A DNA stretch of 64,000 bases from Conchocele bisecta (lineage: Eukaryota > Mollusca > Bivalvia > Lucinida > Thyasiridae), in contig CM055266.1 in NCBI GenBank assembly GCA_029237695.1, forward strand, positions 123,122,569 through 123,186,568, given 5' to 3'. The first letter of the stretch is position 1; every line of letters starts with the position of its first letter. Both the position numbers and the translations under genes were made by a program. This document shows positions 52,554 to 63,103 of this stretch, piece by piece. The notes under the pieces were generated by a model. The model made no database searches, was not told the DNA's origin, and was given only the letters and a program-made list of their open reading frames with translations.

Positions 52554-52843
52554 ATATAGAGAATAGTAGGTCAGTGCCGTGAATGGGAAAAAAATATCTG
52601 GCAAGGCTCAGGAAACGGGATGGGCGAGGCTCTGCCGAGCACATCCCGTTTCCGTGCCGCGCCAGATATTTTTTCCCATTCACGGCACTAACCTATTATT
52701 CTATTTATCCCGTCAACACCTACAAATGGCTTTAAACTGCAAACAATAAATAATACGCAGTGATTATGTCGTATTGACAGGATATCAAAAATGTTTCACG
52801 GCACCGTGTTTCACGGTACATACGCGCTGTGTTGACGGGATAA
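52554..52843. mobile_element. family M double-hairpin module, second copy
   Basis: GAATAGTAGGTCAGTGCCGT ... GGCACTAACCTATTATTC forms the first hairpin; TTATCCCGTCAACACC ... GTGTTGACGGGATAA forms the second, with the internal GTTTCACGGCACCGTGTTTC repeat. Closely similar to 38160-38431. Confidence 0.85.
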
Positions 52844-52847
52844 TTTT

Positions 52848-52922
52848 AGATATTCGTCTCTGATTTTTGCCAGATGCATATATGCATATAGGCAATTTGA
52901 CAAAAATCAGAGACGAACATCT
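52848..52922. repeat. hairpin
   Basis: AGATATTCGTCTCTGATTTT and its complement, with an ATATGCATAT loop region. It directly follows the M module. Confidence 0.8.
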
Positions 52923-53123
52923 GAAAAAAAATAGTTCTATAAAGTTACCATAGCCTCTTTTGAATTTTAAACTCGCAATATTTTCGTCAGACATGATTGG
53001 ATTCAACATATTTCTGCATGGTAGTGTTTTTTATTGATCATGAAGCAATTTTACAGTACGATTTTATGTTTCCATGACAATAAAATGCTCGACGCGCAGG
53101 GATTATTCAGACACGGTGATATC

Positions 53124-53394
53124 TGTAGCCGATTTTATCAGAATTGCAAAGTATACTTATCTAGCAAAGTATAATTTGAGGGAGTAATCATTTATGTTTA
53201 CTGAAATGCATTAGTTCATATAGAACTAACGACTGCATATATTTGATGATTAAAAGTATGCAGAATTATTATCATACTGAATATATTACATTATCACAGC
53301 CAACATGGCTGTGATAATGTAATAAATTCAGAATAATAAAAAATAATAAATGTATCCTTAAATTGAAAAGTCTCTCTCAAAGTATACTTTGCTA
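53124..53394. mobile_element. family L element, right end truncated
   Basis: TGTAGCCGATTTTATCAGAA at left; hairpin TTACATTATCACAGCCAACA and complement at 53282-53322; right side stops inside the terminal repeat at AAAGTATACTTTGCTAG. Confidence 0.8.
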
Positions 53395-53615
53395 GAAACG
53401 GAAATCGATTCTTCGCAAAAACGACATAAGTCTGTGCCGAGCTCCATGGACGACCAAATGCAGCTCATGAAGACGCCTTTGCTGCGTCATATTTCATCAA
53501 AATCCGTTTCATATTAAGGAAAATATCATATAATACTTACTTTGGAGTTGGCAAGATTTCAACACTTTCAGCCACTGTTGTTGTTGTTGTTATAACCACG
53601 TGATCATGCACCTCG
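53395..53615 (+). mobile_element. family C half-element
   Basis: Starts within the central hairpin (AAACGGAAATCGATTCTTCG) and runs to ACCACGTGATCATGCACCTC. Joined without spacer to the truncated L element. Confidence 0.8.
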
Positions 53616-53851
53616 ATAACAATGGTACACGAATCTGATGTGATTCTACAACTTGAAGGAAATCGGTATATACAATGGTTGTAACAGCGACTGACATTAA
53701 TGTGGTCTATGGCATTGGCGGCGACAAGTGTACACCCAGCACAGCATGCGTTCCTGCGCCATGTCTCCAGCCACAGACGCGTGTATGATGTACATTGGTA
53801 GCGAAAGCCATACGATGCATTCCCTGCATCCGGCGGCGACTTAGTTACAGT
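53616..53851. other. unassigned spacer
   Basis: Nothing recognised. Confidence 0.3.
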
Positions 53852-54020
53852 CTACCATCTGCGCTAATTGTGTCAATCATTGTCAAGTCCATTGTTTCAA
53901 CGTACTTGAATATTGTGCTTGAAATCTAGCAGCTTGATTGACTGAGCCTGAGCTGTGCTACAGCCCAGGCTCAGACAATCAAAATGCTTCACTGCGAGTT
54001 GGCATTGCGAATAGTTGTTC
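53852..54020 (+). mobile_element. family G element
   Basis: CTACCATCTGCGCTAATTGT, ATTGTGCTTGAAATCTAGCA and hairpin CTGAGCCTGAGCTGTGCTAC/CAGGCTCAG, abutting a B element. Confidence 0.7.
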
Positions 54021-54248
54021 TGGGGCCCGTTTTACTAAACTTCGTACGACTAAAATGTTCGTAAGTGCAAACTTATGATAGTCTGGAAATTTCACATTAA
54101 CAATGTTTTCTTGTAAAAATATATTGGATTTACATTTATTGAGCATATGCTCAATACATGTAAATCCATCAATTTATATTTCCAGATGATCCTAAAGTTT
54201 CACTTATGAACATTTTAGTCGTAAGAAAGTTAGTGAAACGGCCCCCAG
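54021..54248. mobile_element. family B element, complete
   Basis: Ends GGGGCCCGTTTTACTAAACT and TTAGTGAAACGGCCCCC; hairpin reduced to TTTATTGAGCATATGCTCAA. Confidence 0.85.
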
Positions 54249-54533
54249 GAACGTTGATAATCTGGGCAAGATTATCGCGTGCCGTTGCATTTTACAGGAG
54301 GCGGCTGCCCGCCAATATGCAGTCCGTCCCGGTAGCAATTTCCTGATATTTATTGCTTTCTCCGGAAATAGCAGGAACTGACGATTAGACCGAATGGCGA
54401 CGGCAGAATACCACCAATTAAATACAACCGTTAGCCTTTATGGTGCCAATAATCACTGTTTATATTCATTGTCGTGTGATCCGGTTACCATGATCGCGTG
54501 GGTGCACGTGATGTATCGCTTGCAACATCTTGA
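54249..54533. other. unassigned spacer
   Basis: Nothing recognised. Confidence 0.3.
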
Positions 54534-54772
54534 ATTGTGGCTGCGAATGGAGAAATTGGGCGTATAGGTTTTGCGATCAGTGCAGATCCAGATCAGACTG
54601 TGCACAGTCTGATCAGGATTTGCACCGTTCGCCATTCCATCCAGGAAACACCCGTGGATGGTTCTAGCATTCGATATATATCGTTATCCGGCTACAGGAG
54701 TGTGCTTGCTATCCGATCAGGAGCTACACTGGATCACATAAGCCCAAAGTATTCAGTCACAACCACAATTTA
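54534..54772 (+). mobile_element. family A element
   Basis: AATTGTGGCTGCGAATGGAG at left, GATCAGACTGTGCACAGTCT core, right end ATTCAGTCACAACCACAATT. Confidence 0.8.
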
Positions 54773-54918
54773 TGTTTAAAGGTCTAGTTTATTTATATCT
54801 CCCAGAAACTCAGTGTATATGTGCGTCATCCAATGACCAATGTCCGAGCATATCCTGATAAACGTCAAGTGCTCAATACTAGTAATTACCCAAACCTGGG
54901 TTTCCAAAAATACCGATT

Positions 54919-55113
54919 GCCATCTCGACTGGTGGTTATCTTCAAACCCGGGTTTGAGAGACTAGGGTTTGAAGATAACCACCAATCGAGATGGCATAAT
55001 GGATGCAGAAAGAATGTTGAGATAATCGTTGTCGGTATCGTATGGCAAGCCAAATGCACAATAATTCAACGATTATCTCAAAAGTGTTTCTGCATCCATT
55101 ATGCATCTCATAC
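54919..55113. repeat. two adjacent hairpins sharing a stem
   Basis: The first hairpin pairs GCCATCTCGACTGGTGGTTA with its complement (54919-54997). The second pairs CATAATGGATGCAGAAAGAA and GAGATAATCGTTG with complements ending ATTATGCATCTC (54993-55113). GAGATGGCATAATGG at the junction pairs to both. Confidence 0.8.
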
Positions 55114-55326
55114 ATACTCACTATCACGCTAGAGATCATAAGCGATGATCGCCATCGTTCGTAAAAAGAGTCGGCGTCGGAAATTTAATTTGTTTGGAAA
55201 CAAAATCTCGATCAAAAAGAGTGAATTTTGTGCAAACATACATGTAGTTTTCAATGAAACTTATTTGAAACAATTCTATGAATGCAAATGAGTCAGTTCC
55301 GGTGACCAGTCTGTGTCTTAGACATT
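55114..55326. other. unassigned spacer
   Basis: Nothing recognised. Confidence 0.3.
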
Positions 55327-55544
55327 CATTGGAACCTCTCTAAACTGAACACAATAAAACATCTGTGCTCTTATTTTAGATGAGTTTCTTGGTCATTTAT
55401 CTCGGGTGATGATGTCTGTTCATGATCGCATAACACACAGCTATGGCTTCGGAATGATCGAATGCATGCTTTACAGTGAAATCTCTCAAAACCGGACACC
55501 CTGGGGACCTCCCAGGGTGTCCGGTTTAGAGAGGTTTCACTGTA
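55327..55544 (-). mobile_element. family F pogo/Tigger-like element
   Basis: Outer ends CATTGGAACCTCTCTAAACT and AGAGAGGTTTCACTG; hairpin GGACACCCTGGGGACCTCCC at the right end; flanking TA at right. Confidence 0.7.
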
Positions 55545-55921
55545 GTTTCGACAAAGGTATAATTTAGTTACTATTTTTTGACGGTCCACGTAAAACTCAA
55601 GATTGACTAGAGTATCAGTATAGTGTATACTTTGATCGCATCATGATAGTACCACACTATACAAATCAATGACCTATAACAAGTAATGTCCAATCATTAA
55701 CCATATATTCGACAAGGATCGGAATTCGATATGGACTATTTATACTGATACTGTCCTCATGTGTTTTGGTTGAGCTATTGCGAATGGAGGGCAGTGGCCT
55801 TTGGTGTATTCGATACCGATAATTAACATATAGACCTCTAGATATCGCATGTCCCATCCTTCACCAGCTGTGACAGTTTCAGCAACTAATCCCAATATCA
55901 TGTGACCGTCTGTGATTGACA
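55545..55921. other. unassigned sequence
   Basis: Minus-strand ORFs of 60-63 codons overlap in two frames; no motif recognised. Confidence 0.3.
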
Positions 55922-55992
55922 CCTAACGTTTGCAATACTTTCATAACAAATGCGGACCGCATTTGTTATGAAAGTATCGCAAACGTTTGACG
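55922..55992. repeat. hairpin resembling a family K core
   Basis: CGTTTGCAATACTTTCATAA with CAAATGCGGACCGCATTTG at the centre; the CATAACAAATGCGG core resembles that of the K copy at 18.8 kb, but K ends are missing. Confidence 0.65.
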
Positions 55993-56434
55993 TATTCACG
56001 GACGGCATACTGTCCTATATTTTATCATGCCCTGCATACATGTAGGTCATTAACTTTATTATGATTAGAATCACCGTGAGACACCTGAGTCTGTGTACGT
56101 ATTAATTTCGTGGGGAAACATCAATCACCAGTTAACTGTACATGAAGAAAAGAGCAATGCCCACATGTGGAATGTTCCCACAATATTAGGAATATGATTC
56201 TTATTCAGAGATACGTATTCACCCGCAAGTGTATTCATAAAATAATTGTGGCTTATGTATAATTGAGTATGGCCTTTTTCCAGCGAATAAAGGGCGTACT
56301 GAATATACGAGTGTTGGCCAGTGTTTGATCTTCTACGCTTTGAACCCAGGTAGGATGTAGTCGGCAGAAACCCATCCGGTAGATTATGCGCATTGCGTAT
56401 TAGAAAAGGTATAGCCCAGCCGAATATAAATTGT
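55993..56434. other. unassigned sequence
   Basis: A 125-codon minus-strand ORF spans most of this and the following K fragment; it lacks recognisable motifs and is probably chance. Confidence 0.3.
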
Positions 56435-56560
56435 GTCAACTTTGACGTTCTTTGTGAAAAATACTTTTGACGCCATTTACGGAAAATATAAAAGTATGTC
56501 ATGAAATTACGCAGATGTCCGAAGGTACAAAATCACATGGCGTGTGTCATTTGTATATGT
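56435..56560. mobile_element. family K half-element
   Basis: TTTTGACGCCATTTACGGAA through TTACGCAGATGTCCGAAGGT to ACAAAATCACATGGCGTGTG; one arm only. Confidence 0.7.
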
Positions 56561-56986
56561 GTTGGAAAGTGTCTGTAAACTACACCCACAGTTGGCAGAA
56601 ACGATCAACCATTATTTCTATCGACTATGGCCGATTTGGGGAAAATATCGATGGAATGTGAAATTGCATAAAGTTCATTTCCCCGCATTCGTACCATGTC
56701 TGTTTATTACTTTTGTTTTGGTATTGACGCGCACTTCGGAATTAATGTAGAGGTATCTATGTTGTAAATACATTTGGTTCATTTTGTCAAGAGTCCTGCC
56801 CGTTGATACAGGTTATTATTTAATGAATTCACTCTGTTCCGCGGTACGCATGCCCTCTTTATTCAGCACATCAGTGACTGATGTGGTTGCCTAACTCACA
56901 AGAACGCTGCGAGTAGAGCGTATATGCTGTCAACTTGTCTGTTTTAAGTATTGTAGCATATTCTGAATCTATTGGACACGTATTAT
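56561..56986. other. unassigned sequence
   Basis: Nothing recognised. Confidence 0.3.
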
Positions 56987-57155
56987 CCCTTTCCTCCCTA
57001 CTTAGCTGACATTGAGAGTCACAAGCTTATTTATTGACAAGTCCATTGAATCGATAAGAGGGATTTTATAAATATCTACACATTTCTGAAAAACACTGCA
57101 GATCCAGATGAGTCGGCTTGTAGCCGACTCATCTGGATCTGCAGAGTTTGCAAAT
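56987..57155 (+). mobile_element. family H-related element, diverged
   Basis: TTATCCCTTTCCTCCCTACT resembles the H left end; the hairpin GCAGATCCAGATGAGTCGGC/GCCGACTCATCTGGATCTGC at 57099-57142 is nearly perfect. The right end and TTAA are not found. Confidence 0.6.
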
Positions 57156-57699
57156 GTTGGTTGTTTTGGTATGTATTGTGGAAAATGTTAAGTTCCTAAG
57201 ATATGGACGGGGTAGATGTTGGAGATCAACAGAGGGCACGAAGGTCAACGATCTCCAACAAACACACTGTCAATTATTCTCATTCACGAGAGCAATTAAA
57301 CGTTCGCGTGTAATACAAGTCGACGTTTCACCTATATTGTGCTCCTCGACAAAGCCAGCTACTGTTTTCAATTCATAAACGACACCACGTGACACTCTGG
57401 CCGTGTTAAACATGATCATCCCGTCAAGGGAAACATAAATTGTGCTTGTAATGAGCTAAGAATAGGGTTAGGATGTAACGTGATACAGAACCATGATATA
57501 GATACCAGCGATTAACGAACCGCTGTAGTAACCACGAGAAAAGCGAACCCTTTTCCCGATTATGAGTGTTTGCCGCCAAAACTTTAAGGGCGCATTATCT
57601 GTCTACTGTTGCGATGAATTCCATGATTTCTGTTCACAGTAACGTCGTATATATGGCATCATGTCATCATATGCCACTCCGTGTATATATCCTCGTAGT
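57156..57699. other. unassigned sequence
   Basis: Contains a short inverted pair GTTGGAGATCAACAG/GATCTCCAACA near 57207 and 57250. No coding signal. Confidence 0.35.
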
Positions 57700-57922
57700 T
57701 GTGGATGTGACCGGATAAATTGGAGCTCGTGTTATTTGATATACTACCGTACTTCTGCAGATTGGTATGGTTCTATACAGCTTGTCAGCATGATAGTTGT
57801 TTCACTGATTGATTGGCGAACAGTGTGAATGGCGAACCGTTCATACTCTGATCATACTGCGCAGATGAGTAGACATTGATAGTAAATGCCAAAAGCCCAG
57901 TCCTCTCGTTCCAGTCACAGGT
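57700..57922 (-). mobile_element. family A element, highly diverged
   Basis: GTTGTGGATGTGACCGGATA at left and GTTCCAGTCACAGG at right; the core hairpin is eroded (TGATCATACTGCGCAGAT). Confidence 0.6.
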
Positions 57923-58013
57923 TCGTTTTACATGAACATTCCGTCTATACCGCCCTGTTCAATCAAAACATATGCCTGACCGATCACTAATTGACTTGTA
58001 CTTTAACGGAAAC

Positions 58014-58190
58014 AGAAATTGTCGTCTGCTGTTGTTTCATATGTGTATTATTTCTCAATGCAAACATGGATTGACATGACAGCACTTTGGAATCATTTCC
58101 ATTGGAAACGATTCCAAATTGCTGGCAAACAATGTTTTTGATGAGTAAAATGAAGATTAAAACACAAACGGCAGACGACAAATACAAATA
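58014..58190. mobile_element. family Q core fold-back
   Basis: TTGTCGTCTGCTGTTGTTTC and complementary AACGGCAGACGACAA enclose TGGAATCATTTCCATTGGAA and its palindromic partner. Outer CAGTG ends are absent. Confidence 0.7.
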
Positions 58191-58650
58191 AGCAGTGTAA
58201 GCTCTTCCTCTAATCATATCGTCTGCTTTCTCTCCGGGGATTCATTCACTGGTATTTCTTTACTGCCCAATGTATACCGACATGCATGATTTGTGGGAAG
58301 GTGTATGAACTGTTACAGGGGAGGTGTTCGGCCGCCGTATGGAAGCAATCACGTCACGCTATGTGCGGGGTATTTGACCTGTAGGTCAATGGTAGCGGGG
58401 CTTGTAGCGGAATCCGGCGTTATGGTGAAACACATGGCGGATGGTGCCAGCGCGTCTCTAGACATGTTTATATTGACAGGCTAGTGTTGTTGTTGTTAGC
58501 ATCCGTTGGGGTTGTCCATTTACTCTCACATCGCATTTAGACAAATAGGAGAAATTGTTATTTAAGAACATAGAACATTCAGGCATACATAATAACCTAT
58601 GTTATTATATACGTATTTTCGTTTCCCATTGAAATACACTGCAACGCGAG
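58191..58650. other. unassigned; CpG-bearing short frame
   Basis: A plus-strand ORF at 58293-58484 includes a CpG-rich segment (MVAGLVAESGVMVKHMADGA) but shows no known motif or splice signals. Confidence 0.3.
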
Positions 58651-58685
58651 ACGTCAATATTTTTCCATATTGACGTCTCGTGAGT
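58651..58685. repeat. short hairpin
   Basis: CGAGACGTCAATATT and AATATTGACGTCTCG-type arms around TTTCC. Confidence 0.75.
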
Positions 58686-58823
58686 TCATATTGGTCAGTG
58701 CCGGAACTACGCTTCACATCGCTAATAGTTCCTTCTATAGCACCACTAATTTGTTTATTTGATGTCTAGTTTGTATATTTCTTGAAGCCGTATACATTGT
58801 GAATGATGTACGTATTTAATTAA

Positions 58824-58962
58824 AAGGTTATTTGATTTGTATATTGTATATGAATAAATGCCACTCGTTCCGTCGCGCAACGGTATTGCGCTAAAGTCGC
58901 GCAATATCGCACGCTGCGGAACTCGTGCACATATCCACATACAAATCAAATAACCTATAAAA
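58824..58962. repeat. fold-back of about 140 bp
   Basis: AGGTTATTTGATTTGTAT pairs with ATACAAATCAAATAACCT. The loop contains a second CpG-rich inverted pair, GTTCCGTCGCGCAACGGTAT and GCGCAATATCGCACGCTGCG. Confidence 0.75.
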
Positions 58963-58984
58963 TCTCATACTGCATGTATCGGTA

Positions 58985-59353
58985 CAGTCGAACCTCCCCG
59001 AACGGCCACCTCTCTGCAACAACACCCTCTCTGTAACAGCCGATATTTTATATCCCAAATGGATGATTTGCTCTATATCAAACCCTTAGACTGCTGAGCA
59101 TGAACATTGTCGTCTGATGTTGCTTTTGCATTCTTTCTCAATAAAAACATGTTTTGACAGCACTTTAGAATCATTTCCATTGGAAATGATTCTAAAATGC
59201 TGTCAAAGCATGTATTGATGAGAATTATCGAAGAAAATAAATAAACATCGGACGATACAATTTAATTCAGCATTAACTTCTCTACAACAGCCACCTCTCT
59301 ACAACAGCCAGTTTTACGTCTTCCCATGGGTGACTGTTGTAGAGAGGTTTCAC
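58985..59353. mobile_element. family Q pogo-like element, complete
   Basis: Ends CAGTCGAACCTCCCCGAAC and GTTGTAGAGAGGTTTCACTG, each flanked by TA. The interior has AATCATTTCCATTGGAAATG and complements, matching the copies at 47.4 and 58.0 kb. TA duplication and end sequence suggest a Tc1/mariner pogo relative. Confidence 0.8.
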
Positions 59354-59534
59354 TGTAGAAGCAATATATCACATGTTCTCCCATATTACATTTAGACAGA
59401 AAGAACAACATCTCTCAACTTTAATTTAGCAGATAGACGAACATGTTCTCTCATATTTCATTCTCTTATATTGCGATTAGTAGCTAGAAGAACATTCCCT
59501 CAACATTTATTGTCTCATTATTCAAATAGAAGAC

Positions 59535-59740
59535 ACACTGAAACCTCTCTAAACCGGACACCCTGGGAGATCCCCAGAGTGTCCGGCTTAGAGAGGTTCC
59601 ACTGTAGATATCAGCTAGTTGATCATTCTGAGCCATAGTTGTGTTATATGCGATCACGAACAGACATTAGCACCTGGGCTGAATGACCAAGAAACTCATC
59701 AAAACAAATCACAGGTGTTCTCTTGGATCTAACGTATTGT
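59535..59740. mobile_element. family F element, partial
   Basis: CACTGAAACCTCTCTAAACC with the GGACACCCTGGGA hairpin and CCGGCTTAGAGAGGTTCCAC by 59606; the following 130 bp share GAACAGACATTAGCACCTG and CAGGTGTT with the F copy at 21.5 kb. Confidence 0.7.
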
Positions 59741-59772
59741 ATTGTATTGTATTGTAGTATTGTATTGTATTG
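59732..59772. repeat. (TATTG)n microsatellite
   Basis: About eight units of GTATT, interrupted once by GTAGTATT. Confidence 0.9.
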
Positions 59773-59841
59773 GGATGTAATTGTAGAAGAACGTGTTCTG
59801 TGATATCGCATTTAGCAGATATTCGAACTTTTGCTCTCGCT

Positions 59842-60455
59842 TTCAATTGATGTCGTCAGTGGGACAACTACTGTCTGTTTCACGAAAGTTGCCCAAATTT
59901 TTCGGCCATATAAACAATTCAAAAACCATATTTGTTTTCGATAATATTAAATTAAAGGAAAATTTAAGAATGAGCCTTCTTTTTATTTCGTGAAATTTGG
60001 TCAAATATTGATTTTATTGCGAAAACAAAATTTCCCCATGTTAAATCCCCATAGACATCTTCACTGAGTGAAGATGTCTATGGGGATTTAACATGGGGAA
60101 TTGTTTTTTAATTTCAGAAATACTGGACCGATTTTTAAAATTTAACTTTTGTTTTCTTAGTTAGATCATTTCCAAGCTATCTAGCTAGGTTTCAAAACTC
60201 CTCCCACAACTCCTCTACCTTTTTCCCCCATGTTAAATTCCCATAGACAAATCATTTTTTCGTAATAAAACCAATATTTGACCAAATTTCGCGAAATAAA
60301 AAGAAGGCCCATTCTTAAATTTTCCTTTAATTTAATACTATCGAAAAAAATATTGTTTTTGAATTGTCTATATGGCCGTGAAATTTGGGCAGCTTTCGTG
60401 AAACAGACAGTAGGTACTTAGACCCCAACTTATTTCTACTGACCCCTCCAATTGA
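59842..60455. mobile_element. about 610-bp fold-back element
   Basis: Outer arms TCAATTGATGTCGTCAGTGG and a right counterpart ending CTCCAATTGA; strong pairing of CTGTCTGTTTCACGAAAG through AGAATGAGCCTTCTTTTTAT with the right side. A second perfect hairpin, CCCCATGTTAAATCCCCATA and complement, lies off-centre at 60035-60104, and a third half-copy of that arm at 60225-60248. Confidence 0.8.
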
Positions 60456-60501
60456 TAATTTATTTTGGTAGTAAAATTTACCTTATCATATTATGGATGT
60501 A

Positions 60502-60671
60502 CAGTGGAACCCCCCTAAACCGGGCACTCGGGAAAATATGGAGTTTAACTTTAACTGGATTTCGTTTTTATGTATCTCTGTTTACAATGACTTTTCATAA
60601 TTGCAAAACACTAGAATGTGCCGGACTCCCTGGGAATCTCCCAGGGTGTTCGGTTTGGAGAGGTTCCACTG
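60502..60671 (-). mobile_element. family F pogo/Tigger-like element, complete
   Basis: CAGTGGAACCCCCCTAAACC to GGAGAGGTTCCACTG, flanked by TA on both sides; hairpin GACTCCCTGGGAATCTCCCA near the right end. Confidence 0.85.
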
Positions 60672-60754
60672 TATTAACGTGTCCAGTGGAAATCGTAGCG
60701 TGTGAACTCACGATATGATGGCTGCTCAGCGGTCAAAGGGGGATAATCCATGTA

Positions 60755-60912
60755 ATACGATTTACACCACCGCCTGAGCGAATCTTGCCATTATTTGTCA
60801 ATTGTTCTATTTCAAAATCCTTGAATATTGCAGCTTGATTGACTGACCCTGAGATATGCTACAGCGCATGCTCAGCCAGTCAAATTTGAGATTGCCAATA
60901 GATGTTGTCATC
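60755..60912 (+). mobile_element. family G element
   Basis: ACACCACCGCCTGAGCGAAT, TTTGTCAATTGTTCTATTTC, hairpin GACCCTGAGATATGCTACAG and GCGCATGCTCAG. Confidence 0.65.
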
Positions 60913-60955
60913 TGGGGTCCGTTTCACTAAACTGTGTACCACTAAAAGATTTGAA
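60913..60955 (+). mobile_element. family B end fragment
   Basis: GGGGTCCGTTTCACTAAACT followed by a decayed CTGTGTACCACTAAAAG. Confidence 0.65.
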
Positions 60956-61184
60956 GCCCAGACTGGCGCCCCATCGCCAAGTGTATGTGCGCGTCTTATC
61001 CGCAACCATGGGTGCATCAGCTGTGCCGTCGACAGCTGTCGGGAACAACGGCCGGCGGGTGAATGAAGACGCTCACGCTACGGCTGCGTGTACAAACATA
61101 CACTTGGGTTACCGCGACATACACTATCTAGGGTCGGTATTATGGATTATTGCGGCTATTTGTGGTCCGTCTCTACTATATCTA
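60956..61184 (+). other. GC-rich interval with candidate N-terminal frame
   Basis: A CpG-rich frame beginning at the ATG near 61008 (MGASAVPSTAVGNNGRRVNE) continues to a hydrophobic stretch GSVLWIIAAICGPSLLYL before entering a G element. No splice donor was located before the repeat; treated as unproven. Confidence 0.2.
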
Positions 61185-61475
61185 CGGCATACACTGCCAC
61201 CTGCGCTAATCATGAACATATTTGTTAATTTCTGTACTTCCAAATAATTATTATAATTGAAATCAATCAGAGTGATTGGCTGAGCCTGAGGACAGCATAC
61301 TTTAATTGTGCCGCCTGAAATCAAGCAGCGTTATTGGCTGAGCCTGAGCCCAAAATACTTTAATTATGCCTAAAAGCGTGCAACACGATTGACTGAGCCT
61401 GAGATGTGCTACAGCTCAGGCTCAGACAACAAAATTGCTTGATTGAGAGTTAGCATTGCTAATACAATGCAGATG
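61185..61475 (+). mobile_element. family G element with triplicated core
   Basis: Three successive GATTGnCTGAGCCTGAG segments (61274, 61331 and 61389) precede the final hairpin GAGATGTGCTACAGCTCAGG. The first two have lost the return arm. Confidence 0.65.
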
Positions 61476-61633
61476 TCCAGAATCTGATAGTCTGGACGAT
61501 ATTATAAGGCGGCATCAGTGAATACGATGATCACGATTTACATAGATAAGAAATGAAATGGCCATTTCAGGGAGATATCGACATATTACGGTGATTCTCT
61601 CCCCAGATGTTGCCGTCTCCTGTTACGGACAAT

Positions 61634-61872
61634 ATATGTAGATGTGACTGGATAAATGGGGCTTATGGGTTTTGCTACCAGTGTAGATCCTGATCAGCCT
61701 GTGCATCCGCACAGTCTGATCAGGATCTGCACTGTTCGCCATTCCATCAATGAAACACCCGTCATGCTTATAACAAGCAATGTAGATTGGTATCGGGCTA
61801 CAGGAGTGTGATATTTGATCAGGAGCTACACTAGTCACTAGTCACACTAGCCCATTTCTCCAGTCACAGTCA
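61634..61872 (+). mobile_element. family A element
   Basis: ATATGTAGATGTGACTGGAT to TTTCTCCAGTCACAGTCACC with core GATCAGCCTGTGCATCCGCA; a CACTAGTCACTAGTCACACT stutter sits near the right end. Confidence 0.85.
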
Positions 61873-62226
61873 CCATTCATTAAATGTATTGGCGTATGAG
61901 GGTGATAGTGTTTGTAGTATGGACGAGGCGTGAAATGAAACACCTTCTATAAATTCATAATACAAACGCCCATTTGACGTATTGTCTTTACATCTCAATA
62001 CAATGCATTAGACACATGTGACGTCGCGCCATGTTGTTGATAGGTTAACGTTCGCTTGACTTCATTAAGTTCCACCAGGTTGTGGAAGTGCGACAAAATG
62101 ACGTAACACAAGAGTATTCACATTTGTAATACCCTATTTGGTTATTTACATCTTTGAAACTATCAGAAAATACAATGTAAATATAAGTAATACAACTATG
62201 GGCTGTTGTTTTTACTGTGGTTCACA
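61873..62226. other. unassigned sequence
   Basis: Nothing recognised. Confidence 0.3.
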
Positions 62227-62311
62227 ATACATTTGGTCTGTTTAAAAAGCGTGGAGTTCTTCCTTCGGACTCCACGCACTTTATACATACCAAATGTATT
62301 GCACACGCCAG
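62227..62311. repeat. hairpin
   Basis: CAATACATTTGG and CCAAATGTATTG outer arms, then AAAGCGTGGAGT/ACTCCACGCACTTT, loop TCTTCCTTCGG. Confidence 0.85.
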
Positions 62312-62851
62312 TGAACGCTTAAGCGCGTGATTTTATTCCTTAAATACAATGTAGATGTTTCAATGTCTGACCACGGCTGGTTTAGTTTATGCCTGGTCAA
62401 TGTACATTGTAACTCACACAACATGACTGCTTTGGTCGTGTAATAATGCAAATCTTAACTTGAAATAAAACATAAATCATGGTTATGTAAGTAAAACATG
62501 CTGCTGTATTTGTGTAAGAATATAAATATAATATTTTGTGTTGACTTCATATGCTATTTATTAAACCCGTTGTCTGAACTCATAATGAACTCGGCAATGG
62601 CTCGTTTCTTATGAAACTAGAGCAAGTGGGTAAATGCTCACGGATACTCCCAGCCGACGCCTAGACCAACATACAAAAACGTTAACGTAAATCTTACGGA
62701 CGGACGAACGGAAATAAGAAAAGTATATATCCCTCGATATACTTCGTAAACTCAGTTAGATAGCCGCAGGCGATACTGTAATGCCCTTTTCAGCAACCAG
62801 TCAGTCTCCCACCTGTGCTCACGTGTACGGTGGCGGGATAGACGAATGCGT
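62312..62851. other. unassigned sequence
   Basis: Nothing recognised over about 540 bp. Confidence 0.3.
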
Positions 62852-63103
62852 ATATTTGTCTGTGACTGGAGAAATGGGGCTTACGGGATTTCTTATCAGT
62901 GAAGCTCCCGATTAAATATCACTCTCCTGTAGCCTATTAACGATCTAGATTGTTGCGTATTAGAAGCACGCCGGGTGTTTAATTGATGGAATGGCGAACA
63001 GTGTAGATCCTGATCAGACTGTGCGGATGCACAGTCTGATCTGGATCTACACTGGTCGCAAAACACACAATCCCCATTTCGCCAGTCACAACCACATATA
63101 ACC
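62852..63103 (-). mobile_element. family A element
   Basis: TATATTTGTCTGTGACTGGA at left, core GATCAGACTGTGCGGATGCA near the right, terminus CGCCAGTCACAACCACATAT. Confidence 0.85.

Noticed and set aside
56125..56502. 125-codon minus-strand ORF
   Set aside because: The N-terminal part is K-element sequence and the remainder has no recognisable motif or splice context.
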